From: a bacterium | Lineage (GTDB): Bacteria > Chloroflexota > Anaerolineae > Caldilineales > Caldilineaceae | Direction of reading: 5' to 3' | DNA: 64,000 nt | Assembly (NCBI GenBank): GCA_016124945.1 | Contig: WGMT01000033.1 | Span: 124,001-188,000, forward strand | Shown here: piece after piece, positions 24,564 to 33,274 of the stretch | How positions within the stretch are numbered: the stretch's first letter is position 1 | How the letters are laid out: each line of letters begins with the position of its first letter | The notes under the pieces: generated by a model | The model's database searches: none | What the model was told of the DNA's origin: nothing | What the model saw: only the letters and a program-made list of their open reading frames with translations | Position numbers and translations under genes: made by a program

Positions 24564-26450
24564 GTGAGACTACCCGTGGCATCTAAGGCATTAACCGTAA
24601 CGGTCATAGGTGAAGAGGCTCAGCTCAAGGGCAAGCGGCCAGTTATTGAGCGGGTGATGGAAGGCGAGGAGATCCCCTTTTCTGATGTAGAAAAGTTCTA
24701 TATGCGACCGGGTGGCACGCTCATGCATGCGCTTTTCGGGGCGGACTTCTTCGACTTCTGGATTGGTCGCTTCTACGTCGGCACCTTCGGCGCTCTATCG
24801 CTCATCGGCATTGTTTTTGGGACGATCTTCTACTTCTACCAAGCCTGGATCGTCGAAGGCGCTTACAACATTTTGCAGGCGCGCATCGATCCGCCGCCAG
24901 TTAGCGCTGGCCTACGCCTCGTAAGCCCCAGCGAACCAGGATTCTTCTGGCAATTGATTGTCTTCTTTGCCACAATTGCTTTTATAGGTTGGGCACTACG
25001 TCAGGTGGATCTCTCGCGCAAACTTGGCATGAGCTATGAAGTTCCAATTGCCTACGGTGCAGTTGTCACGTCTTGGCTCACGTTGCAGTGGCTAAGGCCG
25101 ATTGCGATGGGTGCATGGGGCAATGGCTTTGCTCTAGGCATCACCCACCATTTGGACTGGGTGTCGAACATTGGCTACCAGTACTTTAACTTTTTCTATA
25201 ATCCTTTTCATGCTATCGGCATCTCACTCCTCTTTGCATCGACATTGGTCCTTGCCATGCATGGATCGGCGATTTTGAGTGCTGTAGGCCGGCCTTTTGT
25301 CCGTGAGCAAAACGTTGACGGATTCTGGCGCAATATCTTGGGCTATAGCATTGGTGAGATTGGCATTCACCGCCTGGCTTTCTGGCTGGCTGTTTCCTCG
25401 GTTCTTTTCTCAAATCTCTGTATTTTCCTCTCCGGTACGTTGATTCACGACTGGGCTGGAATCTGGGCTTTTTGGGATGAACTCCCGATTTGGCAGGCGA
25501 CGGTGATTGTCAGTGGTGCCGCTGCCGCTGTGATCTGGCGGGGACGTCGAGGACGTGTCGTCGATATGGACGATTACGAATATGGGGGTGTTGGTCTCGA
25601 AGGCACTGCAATAAAGCGACCAGGTTACATCGGTTTCATGAAGCGCCTCTTCGACATGGGGCAGGTTGGCCCTGTCTATCTTGGTGTGTGGGGGTTGATT
25701 GCTGTAGCGACCGGTGCCTTTTCGCTGTTCGTGATTTTGGAAGACTACCTCTTCCAGGTGGGCTATAACCCCATTCTCTTTGTCCGTGAACTCTTCGTTC
25801 TCTCCACCAACCCGCCGGCAATGGCATATGGGTTAGGCTGGGCGCCCTGGCATGAAGGTGGTGCGTGGCTCGTGGCAACCTTTATGCTCAACATTTCGGT
25901 GGCAGCCTGGTGGATGCGTGTCTATACGCGGGCCCGCGCAGCCGGCCTTGGCACACACCTTGCATGGGGATTTGCGGCAGCGCTCTTCCTCTATTACATC
26001 ATCTATTTGATTCGTCCTGTGATTATTGGCAACTGGGCCCAGGCGCCTGGGCAAGGCTTCAAGGCCATCCTCGACTGGACGAACAACGTAAGCGTTATGT
26101 ACGGTAACTTCTATTACAACCCATTCCACATGCTGTCGATCTTCTTCCTACTCGGATCGACTCTGTTGCTGGCCATGCATGGCGCAACCATTGTTGCCAC
26201 CTCTTCTTACGGCTCTTACCGAGAACTAGAAGAGATGATGGCCGAAGGCACCGGCACTCAGCGTGCCCAGCTCTTCTGGCGATGGTGCATGGGCTTCAAC
26301 GTCAACTCGAAGACAATTCATGATTGGAGCTGGTGGTTTGCGGCGCTGACGGGGATCACTGGGGGGATTGGCTTGCTCTTGTCTGGCACAGTGATCATGG
26401 ACTGGTATCAGTGGGCAGTACAGTCTGGCATCGTTGCACCGCTGCCATGA
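24564..26450 (+). CDS. pufLM: Fused photosynthetic reaction centre L-M protein
   Basis: 628 residues: L is about 1-300, M about 345-628, in one frame as in Roseiflexus. L: accessory-chlorophyll His196 (HLDW), special-pair His206 (NPFH), iron ligands His233 and His269. M: special-pair His522 (NPFH), iron ligands His539 and His586. The M position that holds the accessory-chlorophyll His in purple bacteria is Ile502 (AILDW), so that site probably holds bacteriopheophytin, as in Chloroflexus. A hydrophobic segment at about 309-325 followed by RGRRGR links the halves and could bring M's N-terminus back to the cytoplasm. Start GTG 24564 or GTG 24576. Often cleaved into L and M after translation in relatives. 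Confidence 0.95.
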   Translation: MRLPVASKALTVTVIGEEAQLKGKRPVIERVMEGEEIPFSDVEKFYMRPGGTLMHALFGADFFDFWIGRFYVGTFGALSLIGIVFGTIFYFYQAWIVEGAYNILQARIDPPPVSAGLRLVSPSEPGFFWQLIVFFATIAFIGWALRQVDLSRKLGMSYEVPIAYGAVVTSWLTLQWLRPIAMGAWGNGFALGITHHLDWVSNIGYQYFNFFYNPFHAIGISLLFASTLVLAMHGSAILSAVGRPFVREQNVDGFWRNILGYSIGEIGIHRLAFWLAVSSVLFSNLCIFLSGTLIHDWAGIWAFWDELPIWQATVIVSGAAAAVIWRGRRGRVVDMDDYEYGGVGLEGTAIKRPGYIGFMKRLFDMGQVGPVYLGVWGLIAVATGAFSLFVILEDYLFQVGYNPILFVRELFVLSTNPPAMAYGLGWAPWHEGGAWLVATFMLNISVAAWWMRVYTRARAAGLGTHLAWGFAAALFLYYIIYLIRPVIIGNWAQAPGQGFKAILDWTNNVSVMYGNFYYNPFHMLSIFFLLGSTLLLAMHGATIVATSSYGSYRELEEMMAEGTGTQRAQLFWRWCMGFNVNSKTIHDWSWWFAALTGITGGIGLLLSGTVIMDWYQWAVQSGIVAPLP

Positions 26451-26524
26451 CCTTGCTTCTATGCCAAGCTCCCGCTCGCGTGGCGATTCCACAAACACGC
26501 CCCAATAAGATGGAGAATTAGATA

Positions 26525-27511
26525 ATGGGCCGGGATTCAAAATATATGTCTGGTGGTCGGCGAGTTGCCTTCCTGATCACATTTTTGATTGTCACATTTA
26601 CACTGGTAGGCTCTGGCTACTGGGTGCTGAATTTTGTGCGAAACCGTACTGTCGCCGAGTCAACTGAACGCACTGTGGGCGCAACACAGAACGTCATGGC
26701 GATGCAGGATGCGCTTTCACCGATTTACATCAACTACATCGTGCGTACCGACAACTACGTAAGTGCCGAATCATATGTGGCAATGGCAGCCTATGTACAG
26801 CAGAACGTCGAGACGCAGAACGTGCAGGTTCTGACTGGATTGGCGCCAAGCGAAATCGTTGGCTACATGATGAACCATGTCGTAGGTGGAATGGGTGTGG
26901 ATTGTACATACTGCCACAGCCTGGAAAACTTTGCCGCCGACGAATGGGAAGACGAAGTCGCCATGGCAAACAAGGTCAAAGCTCGCCAGCATCTGCTCAT
27001 GTCCGCAGATCTCAACCAAAATTGGTTGACCAAGCTGCCTGCTTTGTCTGATCAGAAGCAGCCCTCCGGCGCTCAGATCACCTGCGCCACCTGTCACAAT
27101 GGTGTGCCAAAGCCTGAACCCTGGCCGGATGAACAAGTCGCTCTGCCCGACGACTACCGTCTGCCTTTGAACAACCTTGATGTACTGTTGGTCAATGCCC
27201 GCGATGACATTTCGCTTGACGCCGTTCAGTACAATCAATACACTATGTATCATATGAATACGAGCATGAACGTGGGCTGTACACACTGCCACAATTCACG
27301 CTACTTTCCAAGCTATGAACGCCCGGCCAAGGACTATTCGGTCATGATGTTGGAAATGTCTGAACACATTTGGAATGAGTACGGCGAGACGTTCAATGGC
27401 AAAGAACCTTCGTGTTTGATGTGCCACCAAGGTGCCATTATTCCGCCGGGCGCTGCTGTTTCGGTTGATGTGATGCCCGAGGCTCTAGTCCCCGCTAGCA
27501 CTACGCAGTAA
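26525..27511 (+). CDS. pufC: Reaction-centre tetrahaem cytochrome c
   Basis: 328 residues. An uncleaved N-terminal membrane anchor at about 14-36, then four CXXCH motifs at C127, C187, C252 and C297 (CTYCH, CATCH, CTHCH, CLMCH). Met-bearing helices before each (for example GYMMNHVVGG, MMLEMSEHIW) supply axial ligands. This subunit rereduces the photo-oxidised special pair. It starts 74 nt after pufLM. A terminator-like hairpin follows at 27629. Confidence 0.94.
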   Translation: MGRDSKYMSGGRRVAFLITFLIVTFTLVGSGYWVLNFVRNRTVAESTERTVGATQNVMAMQDALSPIYINYIVRTDNYVSAESYVAMAAYVQQNVETQNVQVLTGLAPSEIVGYMMNHVVGGMGVDCTYCHSLENFAADEWEDEVAMANKVKARQHLLMSADLNQNWLTKLPALSDQKQPSGAQITCATCHNGVPKPEPWPDEQVALPDDYRLPLNNLDVLLVNARDDISLDAVQYNQYTMYHMNTSMNVGCTHCHNSRYFPSYERPAKDYSVMMLEMSEHIWNEYGETFNGKEPSCLMCHQGAIIPPGAAVSVDVMPEALVPASTTQ

Positions 27512-27628
27512 GGACTATTTGGTTAATCTCTGTCTGAAATTCCCTGGAAAAGTGTTCTCTTCAAGATAAGCGAGTGGACTCACAATCGAATTTCAGAATG
27601 GATAGTATCTACAACCTTCTGTAAGATG

Positions 27629-27672
27629 AGCCGAGACTGGTTCCAATCCTACGATTCTAACCGGTCTCGGCT
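27629..27672 (+). terminator. Terminator-like hairpin after pufC
   Basis: 14-bp stem with one G-T pair: AGCCGAGACTGGTT (27629-27642) / AACCGGTCTCGGCT (27659-27672), 16-nt loop, then GTATTTC. Marks the likely end of the puf transcript, with partial read-through to bchG. Confidence 0.7.
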
Positions 27673-27733
27673 GTATTTCTAGTAAACGTCCGATTTCGAC
27701 ACTTTCCCACTAGTGAGAGCGCGGCAAAACCTC

Positions 27734-28648
27734 ATGGAACAACCTCTGGTCTCAACGACGAATACGCCGATGCAAGCACATAAACCGGCACTCTTGGCTC
27801 GGTCGGTAGCATTGATGAAGCCGATCACCTGGTTTGGTCCGATGTGGGCATTTCTGTGCGGCGCTGTCGCCAGTGGTGCATCCGGGTGGAACATCCCAAG
27901 TATCCTGACCATCCTGCTAGGCATCTTCCTAGCCGGGCCTATCTTGTGCGGTGTTTCGCAGGTAATCAATGATTACTTCGACCGCGAAGTAGACGCACTC
28001 AACGAACCGAACCGCCTGATTCCTGCCGGCCTGGTGTCGTTAAAGCAGGTCATTATCACGATCTTGATTCTAATGCCGATTGGGATTGCCATTGCCCTCT
28101 ACCTGGGGCGCGGCGTTTCGTTGCTTACCGGCATCGGTTTACTCTTGGCAATGGGCTATAGCGCGCCGCCGTTGCGTGCCAAGCGCAACGGTTGGGCCGG
28201 CAATACGCTGGTTGCTATCTCCTACGAAGGTCTGGCATGGATGGCCGGTCATCTGGCGTTTGCCGAATTGACAGGGGCCAGTATCATGGTGGCATTGTTC
28301 TACTCATTCGGTGCCCATGGCATTATGAGTATCAACGACTACAAGAGCATCGTCGGTGACCGCATCGCCGGTATCCGCACGATTCCGGTGCTCTATGGCC
28401 CCAAGAAGGCTGCGTGGTTGATTGTGATGACCATGAATCTGGCACAACTTGGTGTGCTTGCCGCCTTTGTGGTGTGGGGAAAATGGTGGATTGTCGGCCT
28501 CATTGTTGTGATTATGCTGCTCCAATTGCCGATTCAGAAGCAGTTTATACAGAAACCGACCGAAATGTACTTGAAGTTTAGCGCCATCGGCGTAAGCTTC
28601 TTTGTGTGGGGTATGATGGTTGCTGCCGTTGGATTGCGGTTACTCTAA
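27734..28648 (+). CDS. bchG: Bacteriochlorophyll synthase
   Basis: 304 residues from ATG 27734 (a GTG at 27713 and an ATG at 27773 are also in frame; no start has a strong ribosome site). UbiA prenyltransferase with about nine membrane helices. The prenyl diphosphate site NDYFDREVDALNEPNR is at residues 79-94 and the second Asp-rich loop at NDYKSIVGDRIAGIRT. It attaches the geranylgeranyl or phytyl tail to bacteriochlorophyllide a. Directly followed by bchP, which reduces that tail. Confidence 0.93.
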   Translation: MEQPLVSTTNTPMQAHKPALLARSVALMKPITWFGPMWAFLCGAVASGASGWNIPSILTILLGIFLAGPILCGVSQVINDYFDREVDALNEPNRLIPAGLVSLKQVIITILILMPIGIAIALYLGRGVSLLTGIGLLLAMGYSAPPLRAKRNGWAGNTLVAISYEGLAWMAGHLAFAELTGASIMVALFYSFGAHGIMSINDYKSIVGDRIAGIRTIPVLYGPKKAAWLIVMTMNLAQLGVLAAFVVWGKWWIVGLIVVIMLLQLPIQKQFIQKPTEMYLKFSAIGVSFFVWGMMVAAVGLRLL

Positions 28649-28685
28649 CCGTGAAGACCAATTTGGCCGAAGAACGGGGAGATCC

Positions 28686-29894
28686 ATGAAACCAATTCTT
28701 GTTGTAGGCGCTTCAGTCGGCGGATCTACCGCCGCAAATACACTGGCAGATGCCGGTATTCCCGTCGTAATGCTCGAGCGGGACCTATCTTGGGTAAAGC
28801 CTTGTGGCGGTGCACTACCGCCAGTCGCATTTGAGGAATTTGCGATTCCTCAATCTTTGATCTCACGCAAAGTGAGCAAAGCCGTCATTCATTCCCCTTC
28901 CGAGCGGAAAGCGGAGATCGATGTCGTCGGTCTGGAAGAACGCGCCAACGACTATGTGGCCATGGTTTGCCGAGAAGATCTCGACCCTTACCTGCGCCAA
29001 CGTGCTGTAAACCAGGGCGCTCAACTCATTGAAGGCAAGCTGGTCGATCTTTCTGTCGATGCCGATGGTGTTACGGCTACCTACACTGAAAAGAACAGCA
29101 AGGTGCAGAAGACGCTCAAAGCGGAGGCTGTCATCGGCGCGGATGGTGCATATTCACCCACTGCTCGCCTGTTAGGACTGCCTCGCCTGCCCTACTGTAT
29201 CGCAATTCAAGAACGCATCCGCCTACCCGGAGACAAAATGGCGCTCTGGGAAGAAGCCGCTCACCTCTACCTGGGTGAGGAAGTCAGCCCAGACCTCTAC
29301 GCCTGGGTCTTCCCTAAATCGGATCATGTGGCGGTTGGCTGTGGTGCAGGCCCAGGCAAAACGCGTGAAATGCGCCAACTGCTCTCTAATCTCAAAGATC
29401 GCATTGCCAGCGATCTAGAGGGGGGCGAAACCTTCATCGAAGAAGCCCATGCGCTGCCCATCCACCCGCGGAAGCGAATGGCCTTTGAGCGGGCTATGCT
29501 CGTTGGCGATGCCGCCGGGCTCGTTGCCGGTACTTCGGGTGAAGGCATTTACTGGGCCATGAAGAGTGCAGCACGCGCCGCCGAAACCCTGATTGAAACT
29601 TTGCCCGACACCTCACTCGCCGCCCTGCGCCGCTACGAACAACGCTGGTGGAAAGAGTACGGCACCATGTACCGCTTCTTGCAGTGGTTGCAAGGATGGG
29701 GCTACGGCAATCGTCGGCAGATGGAAGTCTTCACCGATATGTGTCGCAACCATCATGTACAGCAGTTCACCTTTGAATCGTACATGCACAAACAAATGAC
29801 GCCGGTGCCGTGGCTTTCGCAAATGCAAATGACAGGCGACATTATCGCCGCTCAGGTGCGCCACTACTTGCCCACCCAACGGGCGTGGACATGA
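28686..29894 (+). CDS. bchP: Geranylgeranyl reductase (bacteriochlorophyll)
   Basis: 402 residues from ATG 28686, with GGGGAGATCC upstream. FAD-binding N-terminus PILVVGASVGGSTAANTLAD (with Ala-Ser in place of the usual GxGxxG start), product loop KPCGGALPP that is typical of geranylgeranyl reductases, and the second FAD motif MLVGDAAGLVAGTSGEG. Reduces three double bonds of the geranylgeranyl tail to phytyl. Stop overlaps the start of puhE (ATGA). A second enzyme of the same family is encoded at 53101. Confidence 0.92.
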   Translation: MKPILVVGASVGGSTAANTLADAGIPVVMLERDLSWVKPCGGALPPVAFEEFAIPQSLISRKVSKAVIHSPSERKAEIDVVGLEERANDYVAMVCREDLDPYLRQRAVNQGAQLIEGKLVDLSVDADGVTATYTEKNSKVQKTLKAEAVIGADGAYSPTARLLGLPRLPYCIAIQERIRLPGDKMALWEEAAHLYLGEEVSPDLYAWVFPKSDHVAVGCGAGPGKTREMRQLLSNLKDRIASDLEGGETFIEEAHALPIHPRKRMAFERAMLVGDAAGLVAGTSGEGIYWAMKSAARAAETLIETLPDTSLAALRRYEQRWWKEYGTMYRFLQWLQGWGYGNRRQMEVFTDMCRNHHVQQFTFESYMHKQMTPVPWLSQMQMTGDIIAAQVRHYLPTQRAWT

Positions 29895-30715
29895 TGGGAA
29901 CCCTGCTCCTATGGGCTGTGCCACTACTTTTTGTACTCTTTCTGTGGTGGTTTAGTTCCGGCTTGATCATGACGCTCTACGGGCGTTCGCAACGTACAAT
30001 TCGTTGGGGATTCGTTGGTGCCACGTTGTTGTCACTCTTTGCCTTCGTCGGTCTGATTGAATCTCGACATAGCCAGGAGCCGTTCAACGTCTACCTGGCC
30101 TTTGCCTGCGGTACAATATTGTGGGGTTGGTTACTGGCAAGCTACTACCTCGGGTTTATCACCGGACCGCTTCACAAAACGTCGATTCATGACCCTGCAG
30201 TGCAAAATTGGCATAAATTGCGCGGGTGGCCACGTTTCTGGGTCGCATTGCGTACTTGTATCTATCATGAAGTGCTCACGCTAGCGGTCATCATGTTGGT
30301 GGCAGCATTGACCTGGTCTTACCCCAACCGATGGGCGCTGTGGACACTCCTTTCTCTCTGGATCATGCACAGCAGCGGTAAACTCAATGTCTTTTTAGGC
30401 GTGCGTAACTTCCACATCGAGTTTCTGCCGTCCGACCTGCGTTACCTTGGGGCGCTATTGACCCGCAAAACGGTCAATCTTCTCTTCCCATTCTCTGTCC
30501 TTGCAGCGTCGATTGTGGCGTTGTACTTCTTCTACCGGGTGCTTTCTACTGGCCCCATTGAAGGGGAAAGCATTGGCTTCTTGCTCGTTGGGTTGATGAT
30601 TTCCCTGGGTGTTTTGGAGCACTGGCTGCTTGTGCTTCCAGTACCAGCCACGCTGTGGGGATGGGGTGTGCGTGCACTGCCCGAACCGAAGGCGGTCGAA
30701 GCCGAAAGTTCATAG
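29891..30715 (+). CDS. puhE: Photosynthetic complex assembly protein PuhE (DUF3623)
   Basis: 274 residues from ATG 29891, coupled to bchP by a 4-nt overlap; the open frame continues upstream inside bchP. About seven membrane segments. The block SGKLNVFLGVRNFHIEFLPS then DLRYLGALLTRKTVNLLFPF is the DUF3623/PuhE signature. In purple bacteria PuhE affects reaction-centre assembly and bacteriochlorophyll levels. Chloroflexota lack the PuhA subunit, and none is seen here, so the protein works without the H subunit. Confidence 0.88.
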   Translation: MMGTLLLWAVPLLFVLFLWWFSSGLIMTLYGRSQRTIRWGFVGATLLSLFAFVGLIESRHSQEPFNVYLAFACGTILWGWLLASYYLGFITGPLHKTSIHDPAVQNWHKLRGWPRFWVALRTCIYHEVLTLAVIMLVAALTWSYPNRWALWTLLSLWIMHSSGKLNVFLGVRNFHIEFLPSDLRYLGALLTRKTVNLLFPFSVLAASIVALYFFYRVLSTGPIEGESIGFLLVGLMISLGVLEHWLLVLPVPATLWGWGVRALPEPKAVEAESS

Positions 30716-30788
30716 TCAGAAGCTTTAGCCAGGTACGTTCGGCAATTGTGACCGTCAAATTGGTTCTGTTTCTTGCGAAAGTCAAACC

Positions 30789-31679
30789 ATGGAAAATCAG
30801 GCAGAAAAGCAGACGCTTACCTTCAACCGAGCACATGGACCCTTCGTGGTCGATGTGTGGGAGCCGCGCAAACCGTTGCACACCCCGCCGGTCTTACTGA
30901 TTCACGGTTGGGGGAACTCAGGCGCGTATTGGGAAAGCACAGCCCGCGAACTTTCAAAGACCAACCGGGTGATTGTGCCTGATCTGCCTGGGACAGGACG
31001 TTCCATGCCGGTGCGAAGCCCACAGAACTTCTACGAGCAGGTCTCAACCTTGACCTTCCTGGTTGACGAATTGGGGCTGGAACAGCTCTATATCGTTGGT
31101 CACTCAATGGGCAGCGCCATGTCGATCCTGCTGACTGATGCCCGCCCCGATGCAGTGGAACGTTTGGTACTCACCTCCATGTGTTTCTTCACCGATGAAG
31201 CACAAAAGCAGGTGCACAAGACGGTCATGAACGTCAGCTATGTGGCCATGCTCTTCCGCCCGTCCTGGTTGGCAGATGTTCCGATGCTGGCCAAGATGAT
31301 GGGCAGCCGCTACTTCTACCGCCTGCCCGATGATCCTGAACTCTTGCGCCAGGGCTTCCTTGATTATCTGCATCTGGATCGCGAGACAGCCATCCTCTCC
31401 GGCGACGATGCCCGTGATGACACCATCCCTGAAGCAGGGGCGCGTTTACACCTACCAACCTTGCTCATCGCCTGCCGCCAGGACTGGGTGATGCCTGTGG
31501 CGAATGTCGACCACACCGCCAACATCATCCCGGACTGTCAGGTGCACTGGATCGAGGAATGTGGCCATCTGCCCATGATCGAAAAACCGGCAGAGTATCT
31601 CACCATCCTACGCGACTTTTTGGGCTTCAACCAAAATGAATCGGCACCGACGAGCACGGCGGAACCAGTCTACTCTTGA
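30789..31679 (+). CDS. Alpha/beta hydrolase, BchO-like
   Basis: 296 residues. Alpha/beta hydrolase: oxyanion strand VLLIHGWGNSG, nucleophile elbow GHSMGSA (about residue 105), Asp in CRQDWVMPV, His in EECGHLPMIEKP. The position inside a bacteriochlorophyll cluster suggests BchO, the Mg-chelatase-associated hydrolase of unknown exact role found in many phototrophs; the sequence alone does not separate BchO from related hydrolases. Preceded by 70 nt without a gene; the ribosome site is weak. Confidence 0.6.
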   Translation: MENQAEKQTLTFNRAHGPFVVDVWEPRKPLHTPPVLLIHGWGNSGAYWESTARELSKTNRVIVPDLPGTGRSMPVRSPQNFYEQVSTLTFLVDELGLEQLYIVGHSMGSAMSILLTDARPDAVERLVLTSMCFFTDEAQKQVHKTVMNVSYVAMLFRPSWLADVPMLAKMMGSRYFYRLPDDPELLRQGFLDYLHLDRETAILSGDDARDDTIPEAGARLHLPTLLIACRQDWVMPVANVDHTANIIPDCQVHWIEECGHLPMIEKPAEYLTILRDFLGFNQNESAPTSTAEPVYS

Positions 31680-31736
31680 TGGTTCCAGTCATCTTCATGA
31701 TTGATATTACTTTGTACGGAAAGCAGAGTTGATTCG

Positions 31737-32240
31737 TTGGCAAGCAAATCGGGTGAACGCAGACAACCCACTGATTACACTGCTGAACAAATGGCGCGGC
31801 GCGATGCAAGCGTCTGGACAAAGGTTCAGGCGGTTTTGGCGCCTCTTCAGTTCGTTGCCTTCCTTATCAGCTTTGGCCTTGTGATCCGCTACCTGGCCAC
31901 CGGCGACGGCTACGAAGTCGCTAATGTTAGTGTCCTTGTGAAGATCGCGTTGCTCTGGGCCATTACCATCACCGGCATGATTTGGGAAAAAGAGATCTAC
32001 GGCAAGTGGTTCCTTGCCCCGGAGTTTTACTGGGAAGATGTAGGCAACGCCGTGGCAATGTTGGTTCACAACCTCTACTTTATTGCCCGCTGGCTGCAAT
32101 GGTCGGATCAGGCGGTGATGTCGTTGATGCTTTTCGCTTACATCACCTACCTCGTCAATTGTTGGCAGTTCATCAGACGAGGACTCCAAGCCCGTCGTCA
32201 GCGTATGGCCGACCAAACTCTTCGGGGAGAAGCATCGTGA
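31737..32240 (+). CDS. bchF: 3-vinyl bacteriochlorophyllide hydratase
   Basis: 167 residues from TTG 31737 (TTG 31701 is also in frame but lacks a ribosome site). Matches BchF along its length: DYTAEQMARRDASVWTKVQA, VLAPLQFVAFLISFGLVIRY, GMIWEKEIYGKWFLAPEFYW and ITYLVNCWQFI. About four membrane helices. Adds water to the C3 vinyl group to give the 3-hydroxyethyl intermediate. Its stop overlaps the GTG of bchC, the next enzyme on the branch. Confidence 0.92.
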   Translation: MASKSGERRQPTDYTAEQMARRDASVWTKVQAVLAPLQFVAFLISFGLVIRYLATGDGYEVANVSVLVKIALLWAITITGMIWEKEIYGKWFLAPEFYWEDVGNAVAMLVHNLYFIARWLQWSDQAVMSLMLFAYITYLVNCWQFIRRGLQARRQRMADQTLRGEAS

Positions 32241-33205
32241 CAAGTACACGTGCTGTGGTTATCCCTGAACCCAACCGCATCGAACTCCAGGACGTACAAC
32301 TGCTCCCATACGGAGCGACAGACGTCGTCGTCGAGACTGTCTACACCTCGGTCAGCGCCGGCACCGAACGTATGTTGCTGGCTGGGCAGATGCCTCACCC
32401 GATGCTTTCTTTGCCGGTGGTGCCGGGCTACGAAACCGTAGGACGCATCACTGAAACGGGCGCAGACGTCTCGCCTGATTGGATTGGCCGTTGGGTTTAC
32501 GTTGGCGGCGCACGCTGCTATGCAAATGTCAACTCGGCCTGGGGTGGGCAGTCGGCCCGGCTTTTTGCCGATGTTAGCCGGGTTGTTCCACTGGATGGCA
32601 TTTCGCCTTCCGATGGGGTTCTACTGGCGCTTTCAGCCACGGCACTGCATGGCGTCGATTTAGTCGATGCTAAGCCGGGGCAGCGGTTGCTGGTTCTTGG
32701 CCAGGGACCGGTAGGGCAGATTGCCGCCCGAATTGCGCATAGCCGTGGTGCGTGGGTCGCCGTCGCCGACCGTGTGGCAAGTCGGCTGGCTCTTTCAGTT
32801 GGCGACAAGATCGTCGATGTCAGCGTAGAGGCGGCTACCAGCGCCATCGACCAACCCGTAGATGTGATTATCGAGGCTTCAGGCTCGATGACGGCGCTTG
32901 CTGATGCGCTGCCGTTGTTGGCCAATGGTGGGGCGATCCTGTTGCTGGGCTATTACCAGACACTGCAATTGCCCTACATGCCCCTCTTCCTCAAAGAAGC
33001 GCGGCTGTTGACGGCCAAGGAGTGGGCCCCAGGCGATCTTGTCCGTTGCCGAGACATGATTGTAGCAGGAACACTCGAGGTCTCTTCACTCATTACACAC
33101 CAATACCCAATTTCGGAGGTTGCAGACGCCTATCAAGTGGCGTTGGGCGATCCCAATTGTTTGAAGTTGCTTTTCAACTGGTCGAACGGTTCGACCGGCG
33201 GGTAA
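32237..33205 (+). CDS. bchC: Bacteriochlorophyllide a dehydrogenase
   Basis: 322 residues from GTG 32237, with GGGGAGA upstream and overlapping the bchF stop. Medium-chain dehydrogenase-like: VSAGTERMLLAGQMP, GYETVGRITETG, the dinucleotide fold VLGQGPVGQIAARIAH and VAVADRVASRL. Oxidises the 3-hydroxyethyl to the 3-acetyl group of bacteriochlorophyllide a. The longer open frame beginning inside bchF is not used. Confidence 0.92.
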   Translation: MTSTRAVVIPEPNRIELQDVQLLPYGATDVVVETVYTSVSAGTERMLLAGQMPHPMLSLPVVPGYETVGRITETGADVSPDWIGRWVYVGGARCYANVNSAWGGQSARLFADVSRVVPLDGISPSDGVLLALSATALHGVDLVDAKPGQRLLVLGQGPVGQIAARIAHSRGAWVAVADRVASRLALSVGDKIVDVSVEAATSAIDQPVDVIIEASGSMTALADALPLLANGGAILLLGYYQTLQLPYMPLFLKEARLLTAKEWAPGDLVRCRDMIVAGTLEVSSLITHQYPISEVADAYQVALGDPNCLKLLFNWSNGSTGG

Positions 33206-33274
33206 CTCACGGCGGAGGGCGTCTACGGACGTGCCGGGAGTCGACACCCCAAATCAGGAGAGGAGAAGGAACAA

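Noticed and set aside
27629..27672. tRNA-like look (GGTTCCAATCC) after pufC
   Set aside because: Only one long stem forms; no cloverleaf arms or anticodon loop.
31982..33205. 407-residue frame for bchC
   Set aside because: The first 85 residues lie in bchF in another frame; the GTG at 32237 with GGGGAGA fits the family.
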